Shown here piece after piece: positions 46,541 through 53,745 of a stretch of 64,000 nucleotides of DNA; position 1 is the stretch's first letter, and each line of letters opens with the position of its first letter. The notes below the pieces were generated by a model. The model had not been told where the DNA came from. It ran no database searches and was given only the letters and a program-made list of their open reading frames with translations. The stretch comes from Prosthecobacter sp. (GTDB taxonomy: Bacteria > Verrucomicrobiota > Verrucomicrobiia > Verrucomicrobiales > Verrucomicrobiaceae). Position numbers and translations under genes: made by a program. The stretch lies in assembly GCF_034366625.1 (NCBI RefSeq), contig NZ_JAXMIH010000008.1, positions 310,001 through 374,000 on the forward strand. Direction: 5' to 3'.

Positions 46541-49500
46541 ATGCCGCACATCAGTTATCCGCCCGATCTTCCCATCACGCCGCGTCGTGACGAGATCGTC
46601 GCGGCCATTCGGCAAAACCAGGTCGTCATCCTCGCGGGCGAAACGGGTTCTGGAAAGACGACACAGCTTCCGAAGATGTGCCTCGAAGCGCTGCATGATG
46701 TGCGCGGCCAGATAGGCTGCACGCAGCCGCGTCGTGTGGCGGCGATGAGTGTGTCCAAACGTGTCGCCGAGGAGCTGAATGTCCCCTGGGGCCGTGAAGT
46801 CGGCTGCAAGATGCGGTTCAGTGACGACACGAGCCGCGACACGCGCATCAAGTTCATGACCGACGGCATCCTGCTGGCCGAAATCCAGAGCGATCCCATG
46901 CTGCGGGCCTATTCCGTGCTCATTCTCGATGAAGCGCACGAGCGCTCGCTGAACATCGACTTCCTGCTCGGTTATCTCGTCGGTTTGCTCAAAAAGCGGC
47001 CCGATCTCAAACTCATCGTCACCTCCGCCACCATCGACACCGAGGCGTTTTCCGCCGCGTTCGGTGGTGCGCCGATCATCGAGGTCTCGGGGCGGCTTTA
47101 CCCGGTCGAGATTCGCTATGCGCCGCTCGTCACCGAGGAAGACGACTTCGGCTTCATCGACGGTGCCGTCTCCGCCGTCGAAAATGCGCTCATCGAGACC
47201 GATGACGGCGATGTGCTCGTCTTCATGCCCACCGAGCGTGACATCCGCGACACGCGCGATTTGCTCGATGGCCGACTCGGCGCAGGATTCGAAGTGCTCG
47301 CGCTCTATGGCCGCATGGCCTCCGCCGAGCAGCAGCGCATCTTCTCGCCGGGCCGCAAACGTCGCGTCGTCATCGCCACGAACGTCGCGGAAACGTCCAT
47401 CACCATCCCGCGCATTCGCTACGTCATCGATACCGGCCTCGCCCGCATCAGCCGCTACAATCCGCGCACGCGCACCAAGCGCCTGCCGGTCGAGGCCGTG
47501 TCACAAAGCAGCGCGAACCAGCGTGCGGGCCGCGCCGGCCGTGTGCAGGATGGCATCTGCATCCGCCTTTACTCGCAGGAGGATTTTGAAAAGCGCGACC
47601 GCTTCACCATGCCGGAAATCCAGCGGGCGAACCTCGCCGAAGTCATCCTGCGCATGAAAGCCTTCAAGCTCGGCGAGATCGAGGACTTCCCCTTCCTCAA
47701 TCCGCCCGTCAGCGCCTCCATCCGCGCCGGTTACGACCTGCTGCACGAACTCGGCTCGCTCAACGAAACGCACGAGCTCACGCCCCTCGGCCGCGAACTC
47801 GCCCGCCTGCCTCTTGATCCCACGCTCGGACGCATGCTCTTGCAGGCACGCATTGAGAAAGCCTTGCCCGAACTGCTCATCATCGCCGCCGGTTTGAGCA
47901 TTCCCGATCCACGCGAGCGCCCCGAGGAAAAACGCGAACTCGCCAACGCCGCGCACAAAGCCTTCGCCGCGCCCGAATCCGACTTCCTCACGCTGCTCAA
48001 GATCTGGAACGCCTGCCCTGAAACCACCGGCAAATCACGCAACGCACTGCGAAAGTTCTGCAAATCCAACTTCCTCTCCTTCACCCGCATGCAGGAGTGG
48101 CGCGATGTCTGGAACCAGCTCTGCGACTGCTTCAGGGATGACTTGAGAAGAAGTTCTCCCGCAGATTCAGAAAACCCACAGATTGGTAATGAAAATCAAT
48201 CTGCGGGTTCTCTGAATCTGTGGGAAAAACAATCCGATGCCATCCACCGCTGCATCCTCGCCGCGCAGCTCGGCCACATCGCGATGAAGGAGGAACGCAA
48301 TCTCTACAAGGCTGCTGGCAATCGCGAAGTGACCGTCTTCCCAGGCTCAAATCTTTACGAACGCCGCGAGAAGAACAGCAAGGGCAAACCCGGCCAGGAC
48401 AAAGGCCGCCAGCCGCCGTGGATCGTCGCGGGCGAGATCGTGCAGACCACGCAGCTCTTTGCGCGCACCCTTGCGAAGATCGATCCGAACTGGATCGCCG
48501 AACTCGGCGCGCATCTTTGCACGCACAAATACAGCGAGCCGCATTGGAACCTCAAATCCGGCCGTGTGCTCGTCACGCAGCGCACGCTTATTCACGGACT
48601 AGAGGTGAAGCGCCAGCACATCGACTTCCTCAAGGTCGATGCCGTTGCCGCCACGCAGATGTTCATTCGTGCCGCGCTCATCGACAACCAGGAGGTGCCC
48701 ATCACGCTGCGCTTCTACGCGCACAACAACCAGCTTCGGCAGAAGATCGAGACCATGCTCACCCGCGTGCGCAACAACCGCGTCTATGCCATCGAGGAGC
48801 GCCTGTTCCGCTTCTACGACCAGCGCATTAAAAACGTCTCGTCCATTCACGATCTCAACCGCGTCGTCAAAGAGCACCTCGACGAGCAACCCAACTTCCT
48901 CTGCGCCACCGAGGCCGATCTCACCGCTGGCGAGGACTTCGAGTGCGACCTCCAGCAGTTCCCCGACAAAGTTTCGCTCGGCAACACCGCGTTGCCCGTC
49001 ACCTATAACTACAAACCCGGCGAAGAGCACGACGGCGTCACCGTGCAAGTCCCCGCGCAACTCGCTGGTCATCTCACCAGCGGCCAGGTGCAGTGGATGG
49101 TGCCCGGAAATCGCGAAGAACTCGCCAACGTCATGCTGCGTGCGCTTCCAAAAGTCATCCGCCGCCAGTTGATGCCCATCGACCCCAAAGGACGCGAAAT
49201 CGCCGCCGCCTTCGATCCTGGACGCGATGACTTCCTCACCGCGCTCGCCGACTTCATCACGCGTCGCTACCGCATCCACGTCCGCGCCGAAGACTGGCCG
49301 CCGCAAAGCCTGCCCGCGCACTTGCAGCCGCGCGTTGAAGTGCTCGATCCCAAAAACAACAGCGTCATCGCCTCCAGCCGCGATCTCGACACCATTCGCA
49401 CTAGCGTGCAAAAGCAGGACGTGCGTTCCGATGCCTGGGATAAGCTTTTGCCACGCGTCGAACGCTTCGCGCTCAAATCCTGGTCCTTCGGCGACCTTCC

Positions 49501-50314
49501 CGAGACCATTCTCGTCGAAGAACTCAACGGCACGCCCATCCTCGGTTATCTCGGCCTCGTGCTCCGCGAGGGCGAGATCGACGTCCGCCTCTTCCGCACC
49601 CAAGCCGAAGCCGCACGCGGCACCCCGCCTGCCATTCGTCAGCTCGCCGAGAACACGCTCTCCAAAGACCTCGCCTGGCTCCCCAAAGAACTCCGCAGCA
49701 TCAGTGCACCGGCTTCGAAGACCCAACAACCCGCCAGCTTCCAAGCAGCCCTCTCCCAGCTCGCCACACCCATCGCTGCTGCCACGCCAGCCTCCAATCT
49801 CAGTACCCAAGCCCACGAGCACATCCTCGCCCACATGCTGCGCCTGCAGCCCGTCTTCCCGCTCACCGAGAAACGCTTCTTCACCCTCTGCGAAACCGTC
49901 CGTCGTGATCTCCCCGTCGTCACCCATCGCGTGAAGACCCTCTTCACCCAGATCCACGACCAGCGCGCCAAACTCCTCGCCTCCGCCAAACGCTACCCCG
50001 GCCTCGAACAAGACCTCGCCCGCCTCATTCCCACCGACCTCCTCGCCACCACGCCCCACGAGCAGCTTCAGCATCTCCCGCGCTACTTAAAAGCCATCCA
50101 GATTCGCAACGAGCGCTGCCTCGCCAATCCCGCCAAGGACATCGAGAAATACAACCTCATCGCCGATTTCGACGGCTGGCAATCCCACGTCCCCAAATCC
50201 CAGCACGAAACCTTCCGCTGGATGATGGAAGAGTATCGTGTGCAGGTTTTTGCTCAGGAGCTTGGGACCGCACAGCCGGTGAGCGTGAAGCGGCTGGAGG
50301 CTCTGTGGGTGTGA
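46541..50314 (+). CDS. hrpA: ATP-dependent RNA helicase HrpA
   Basis: DEAH-box helicase of 1,257 residues from ATG 46541 (family about 1,300). An in-frame ATG at 46454 begins before a dispersed-type repeat and is less likely. Motifs are Walker A GETGSGKTTQ, DEAH (LDEAHERSLNIDFLLGYL), SATIDTEAF, and motif VI SSANQRAGRAGR. HA2 and OB regions follow, then the long C-terminal DUF3418 domain found only in HrpA. A palindromic insertion at residues about 538-563 falls in the linker before the IHRCILAAQLGHIAMKEERN helix. HrpA acts on stalled ribosomes and mRNA. Confidence 0.93.
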   Translation: MPHISYPPDLPITPRRDEIVAAIRQNQVVILAGETGSGKTTQLPKMCLEALHDVRGQIGCTQPRRVAAMSVSKRVAEELNVPWGREVGCKMRFSDDTSRDTRIKFMTDGILLAEIQSDPMLRAYSVLILDEAHERSLNIDFLLGYLVGLLKKRPDLKLIVTSATIDTEAFSAAFGGAPIIEVSGRLYPVEIRYAPLVTEEDDFGFIDGAVSAVENALIETDDGDVLVFMPTERDIRDTRDLLDGRLGAGFEVLALYGRMASAEQQRIFSPGRKRRVVIATNVAETSITIPRIRYVIDTGLARISRYNPRTRTKRLPVEAVSQSSANQRAGRAGRVQDGICIRLYSQEDFEKRDRFTMPEIQRANLAEVILRMKAFKLGEIEDFPFLNPPVSASIRAGYDLLHELGSLNETHELTPLGRELARLPLDPTLGRMLLQARIEKALPELLIIAAGLSIPDPRERPEEKRELANAAHKAFAAPESDFLTLLKIWNACPETTGKSRNALRKFCKSNFLSFTRMQEWRDVWNQLCDCFRDDLRRSSPADSENPQIGNENQSAGSLNLWEKQSDAIHRCILAAQLGHIAMKEERNLYKAAGNREVTVFPGSNLYERREKNSKGKPGQDKGRQPPWIVAGEIVQTTQLFARTLAKIDPNWIAELGAHLCTHKYSEPHWNLKSGRVLVTQRTLIHGLEVKRQHIDFLKVDAVAATQMFIRAALIDNQEVPITLRFYAHNNQLRQKIETMLTRVRNNRVYAIEERLFRFYDQRIKNVSSIHDLNRVVKEHLDEQPNFLCATEADLTAGEDFECDLQQFPDKVSLGNTALPVTYNYKPGEEHDGVTVQVPAQLAGHLTSGQVQWMVPGNREELANVMLRALPKVIRRQLMPIDPKGREIAAAFDPGRDDFLTALADFITRRYRIHVRAEDWPPQSLPAHLQPRVEVLDPKNNSVIASSRDLDTIRTSVQKQDVRSDAWDKLLPRVERFALKSWSFGDLPETILVEELNGTPILGYLGLVLREGEIDVRLFRTQAEAARGTPPAIRQLAENTLSKDLAWLPKELRSISAPASKTQQPASFQAALSQLATPIAAATPASNLSTQAHEHILAHMLRLQPVFPLTEKRFFTLCETVRRDLPVVTHRVKTLFTQIHDQRAKLLASAKRYPGLEQDLARLIPTDLLATTPHEQLQHLPRYLKAIQIRNERCLANPAKDIEKYNLIADFDGWQSHVPKSQHETFRWMMEEYRVQVFAQELGTAQPVSVKRLEALWV
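48154..48227. repeat. In-frame palindromic insertion inside hrpA
   Basis: Arms of about 34 bases (48154-48187 and about 48194-48227) are inverted repeats with about five or six mismatches. They are built on CCCGCAGATT/AATCTGCGGG and CCCACAGATT/AATCTGTGGG units. It adds about 25 residues (SPADSENPQIG, NENQSAGSLNL) in a linker where other HrpA proteins, from memory, have a short loop. Confidence 0.8.
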
Positions 50315-50354
50315 CAAGACTTGCGAATACTGGGAATGAAGATGACTTTCATCC

Positions 50355-51683
50355 ATGCTTAGGATCGCCTTTCTCTTTTTGGCATGCTCCGCTCTAACAT
50401 CCGGCTTGTTAGCGCAGGACAACAAAAACAAGCACGTCGAAACGCTCTCCGAGCTGAAGGGTGTTTACTCCGCAGACTTCAATCACGATGGCTCCGTTGT
50501 TGTGACGCATGGACCTGACAGCAGGATTGGCTTGTGGAGCACGGCGACTGGTGCAGCGATTCAAGGCGATCTCAACAGCGAAAACGAATGCATCCATTAT
50601 TTGCTGGATCGCGACCACAAGGTCTTTGTGGCGATATACAAGCAGCACAAACCCGTGGTGTATGATGCGACCACAGGCTTGGCGTTGTCGCCTGCGCTGG
50701 ACGTCGAAAGTATCGGGCCATGGGCTGACAAAGGCGCATTTTCTCCTGATTTAACATCTTTGGTGTTCTTTGATGACTCTCACACGCCTCATGTGCTGGA
50801 TGTGCTCAGCGGAAGAAATCTCAAGAGCCTCCACGGCGAGACCAAGCCGAGTGACGACACCGAAAGCAGTCTGCGGACAAAGTTCACCGCTGATGGTGCC
50901 TATTGCTTCATCATGGACACTCATGGAGTGGTCACGCGCTATGAAACCAAGAGCTGGAAACCAGTCGGCACAGCACTGTCACATCCTTATCGTGAAGGCT
51001 ACTCTTACGGCTTCAGCACTTCGGACGACAGCAGTCTTGCCGTCACGCATGATGGTCCTGGCGAAAACGGCCCCAAGGGCCATTTGCAGCTTTGGGATGT
51101 TTCGAACGGGAAGCCAATAGGCAAGAGCTTCGAGGCGCAGAATGGCCTGACTGGCAGATTTCTGCCTGACAACCGGCTTTTGATCTCGCCCGGACGAGGA
51201 AAAGCGACGGTGCATGAGATTCCGTCTTTGAAGAAGCTGTATGAGCTTCGGCAGCATGATGATGTGGAGGGGCCGAGAGTTGCCGTCTCCCAGGATAAGA
51301 AACGATTGTTGTGCTGGGGATATGACGGTTCGCTAGACTGTTGTGATGTGGATGATGGAAAGTATTTGGGCGGCTTTCACAGCAAGGCGCAGATTCGAGA
51401 CGTTCTTCTCTCCAATGATCTCAGCCACTGCCATGTCGTGCTCGACAACACGAGCTTCATGCAGCTTGGTTACCACGATTGGTATCTGATCAAACTGAGC
51501 CTGCCAGATCTCAAAACTGTGAAGTCAATCCGTGTGCTTGACTGGCTCTCCGATGCCAAAGTTTCGTCAAACGGCTTGCGACTGATGGTGCGGCAGGGGT
51601 GGTCAGGCCGAGAAAAGGTTCGAATCTTTGATGGGCAGACGCTGGAAGAAATCCAATGGCTCCGAGCAGCGGATGTCCGATAA
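50355..51683 (+). CDS. Secreted WD40/beta-propeller-like protein
   Basis: A protein of 442 residues with a signal peptide (MLRIAFLFLACSALTSGLLA). At least six repeats of propeller type are visible, for example GVYSADFNHDGSVVVTHG with IGLWSTATG, and KGHLQLWDVSNGKPIG. No enzyme motif is seen. The gene has visibly lower GC than hrpA and the amidohydrolase on either side, consistent with different ancestry, though this was judged by eye. It is 40 bases downstream of hrpA and probably independent. Confidence 0.8.
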   Translation: MLRIAFLFLACSALTSGLLAQDNKNKHVETLSELKGVYSADFNHDGSVVVTHGPDSRIGLWSTATGAAIQGDLNSENECIHYLLDRDHKVFVAIYKQHKPVVYDATTGLALSPALDVESIGPWADKGAFSPDLTSLVFFDDSHTPHVLDVLSGRNLKSLHGETKPSDDTESSLRTKFTADGAYCFIMDTHGVVTRYETKSWKPVGTALSHPYREGYSYGFSTSDDSSLAVTHDGPGENGPKGHLQLWDVSNGKPIGKSFEAQNGLTGRFLPDNRLLISPGRGKATVHEIPSLKKLYELRQHDDVEGPRVAVSQDKKRLLCWGYDGSLDCCDVDDGKYLGGFHSKAQIRDVLLSNDLSHCHVVLDNTSFMQLGYHDWYLIKLSLPDLKTVKSIRVLDWLSDAKVSSNGLRLMVRQGWSGREKVRIFDGQTLEEIQWLRAADVR

Positions 51684-51742
51684 CGAAGCGCCGGAAGACT
51701 GATGCCCAGTTTGAAGTTCGCTAACTGGACGGATTGATCTCC

Positions 51743-51840
51743 CAAGCCCAAAGGGCTTGCGTCATGCAGCCCAGGGTTCGCAGAACCCTGGGTCTCCAAA
51801 CAAAACACCCTTCATCTCAAGGGCGAACCCCAACGGGGTT
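51743..51840. repeat. Cluster of small perfect hairpins (REP-like)
   Basis: The 209-base gap before the amidohydrolase gene holds a row of stem-loops. These are CAAGCCC/GGGCTTG (51743-51759), a 10-base stem CCCAGGGTTC/GAACCCTGGG with a GCA loop (51770-51792), CCCTT/AAGGG (about 51808-51823) and AACCCC/GGGGTT (51826-51840). Their loops are three bases in three cases. No coding gene fits this stretch. Confidence 0.7.
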
Positions 51841-51892
51841 CCGTCCATCATCGCTACGCCATAAAGCCCTTTCTCACCGCGTTTGTCTGCCA

Positions 51893-53605
51893 ATGAAACT
51901 CACTGTCTTACTCGCCGTTTTCGCGTTCACCTCCCTCCACGCCGCCCCGTCCCTCATCCTCCATCACGGCAAGGTCATCACCGTCGATCAAGCCTTCCGC
52001 ATCGCCGAAGCCGTCGCCATCGACGCGAATGGACGCATCACCGCCGTGGGCACGAACGATGAAGTCCTCGCGCTGAAGGCTGATTCCACGCAATTGCTCG
52101 ATCTCGGCGGCAAAACGCTGCTGCCCGGCCTCATGGACTCGCATGTGCATCCCGGCGCGGCGATGACGGAGTTCGATCATGAGATTCCGACGATGGAAAC
52201 CATCGCCGACGTGCTCGCCTACATCGCCACACGCGTCAAAGCCTCGCAGCCCGGCGAACTCATCCTCGTGCGCCAGATTTTCATCACCCGTCTCGAAGAA
52301 AAGCGCTATCCCACCCGCGCTGAACTCGACCGCATCGCGCCGAACAATCCCGTCGTCTTCTCCACCGGCCCGGACTCGATGCTCAACAGTCTCGCGCTCA
52401 AGCTCGGCGGTTACAGTCGCGATTTCAAAGTGCCGGAAGGCAGCGCGGGCAAGATGGAAACCGATCCCGCCACCGGCGAGCCCACCGGTTTACTACGCAG
52501 CCTCGGCCACAACGTCAAAGCGCCCTCCTCCGCCAAATCACCCACTGCCGACGACACGTATCGCCGCACCGTCGAACTCTTCCGCGATTACAACGCCGTC
52601 GGCCTCACCACCGTCGCGGATCGCGATTCCAGCCTGAAGAGTGTCGAGAATTACGAGAAGATGCTCGCGAAAGGCGATCTCACCGTGCGCATGCGCGTCT
52701 CGCCCGGCATTCCCAGCATGAGCCTCTGGCCTGCGTGTGAAAAGGCCATCGACGAAGTCGTGCAGCATCCGCGCACCAAGCCCGACCCCATGCTGCAAAT
52801 CACCGGCACGAAGGTGTATCTTGATGGTGGCATGCTCACCGGCAGCGCGTGGATGATCGATCCCTGGGGCATCAGCGAAGCCTACGGCATCAGCGATCCA
52901 CAATACCGTGGCGTGCAGAAGATCACCGCCGACCGCCTCAAGCAACTCGTCGAGAAAGTCACCGCCGCCGGACTGCAATTCACCGCGCACAGCGTCGGCG
53001 ATGCCGCCGTGCAGCTCCTCATCGACACCTACGAGGACGTGAACCAGCGCCACAGCGTCCGTGCCGCGCGCAGCAGTGTCACCCATTGCAACTTCATGCA
53101 CCCCGACTCCATCGCCAAGGCCGCCAAACTCGGCGTCTGCATCGACTTGCAGCCCATCTGGCTGCACATGGACGGCCGCACGCTCACGCACCATTTCGGC
53201 GACGAGCGCATGGCCCGCTTCCAGCCGTTGCGCGCCTGCTTCGATCAAAAAGTCATCGTTGGTGGCGGCAGCGATCACATGCAGAAGATCGGCTCCTTCC
53301 GCAGCATCAATCCCTACAACCCCTGGCTCGGCATGTGGACCGCCATCACCCGCAAAGCCCGCAAACTCGACAAGCCCGTCCACATCGAGAACGCCCTCAC
53401 ACGCGAAGAAGCGCTACGCCTCTACACCACCAACAACGCCTTCCTCCTCAAAAACGAACAGCACACCGGCAGCCTCGAAACCGGCAAGCTCGCCGACATG
53501 ATTCTCATCGATCGCGATCCACTGACGTGTCCCATCGACGATCTCGTGCAGACCCAGGTGCTCAAGACGTGGCTCGGTGGCAAGATCGTGTTTGAAAAGC
53601 ACTGA
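51893..53605 (+). CDS. Secreted amidohydrolase (YtcJ-like, Amidohydro_3)
   Basis: A protein of 570 residues from ATG 51893, with a signal peptide (MKLTVLLAVFAFTSLHA). Metal-dependent hydrolase features are DSHVHPG (His-x-His), the Lys in ITGTKVYLDGG, His in FTAHSVGDAAV and THCNFMH, and the late Asp in VGGGSDHM. The N-terminal LILHHGKVITVD and C-terminal GKLADMILIDRDP form the composite beta-sandwich. Substrate unknown; relatives are mostly annotated as amidase-like. The start upstream of 51893 would translate the REP-like cluster and is rejected. Confidence 0.88.
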   Translation: MKLTVLLAVFAFTSLHAAPSLILHHGKVITVDQAFRIAEAVAIDANGRITAVGTNDEVLALKADSTQLLDLGGKTLLPGLMDSHVHPGAAMTEFDHEIPTMETIADVLAYIATRVKASQPGELILVRQIFITRLEEKRYPTRAELDRIAPNNPVVFSTGPDSMLNSLALKLGGYSRDFKVPEGSAGKMETDPATGEPTGLLRSLGHNVKAPSSAKSPTADDTYRRTVELFRDYNAVGLTTVADRDSSLKSVENYEKMLAKGDLTVRMRVSPGIPSMSLWPACEKAIDEVVQHPRTKPDPMLQITGTKVYLDGGMLTGSAWMIDPWGISEAYGISDPQYRGVQKITADRLKQLVEKVTAAGLQFTAHSVGDAAVQLLIDTYEDVNQRHSVRAARSSVTHCNFMHPDSIAKAAKLGVCIDLQPIWLHMDGRTLTHHFGDERMARFQPLRACFDQKVIVGGGSDHMQKIGSFRSINPYNPWLGMWTAITRKARKLDKPVHIENALTREEALRLYTTNNAFLLKNEQHTGSLETGKLADMILIDRDPLTCPIDDLVQTQVLKTWLGGKIVFEKH

Positions 53606-53610
53606 TCCGA

Positions 53611-53672
53611 GATCCCGGAGGGATCAAAGCAGGTAGCCAGGGGTAAACTCGCGCAGCGAGTGCCACCCCTGG
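53611..53672. repeat. Two REP-like hairpins between the amidohydrolase and sbcC genes
   Basis: GATCCC-GGA-GGGATC (53611-53625) is followed by CCAGGGGT/ACCCCTGG (53637-53672), which encloses a nested CTCGC-GCA-GCGAG. The three-base loops are of the same kind as in the 51743-51840 cluster. They lie between convergent genes and may also serve as a transcription barrier. The rest of 53673-53745 shows nothing clear. Confidence 0.65.
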
Positions 53673-53745
53673 AACACACGAACACATCTCCCTCTCTCAA
53701 GGTCGCATGCCGGAGGTATGCAAGCAGCGTTCTTCAACCCAGCAC

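Noticed and set aside
48599..50074. 491-codon frame antisense to hrpA
   Set aside because: Gly/Glu-rich mirror of HrpA codons with no domain; hrpA is well supported.
51734..51892. Upstream ATG extending the amidohydrolase by 53 residues
   Set aside because: The extension translates the REP-like hairpins and destroys the signal peptide. ATG 51893 is better.
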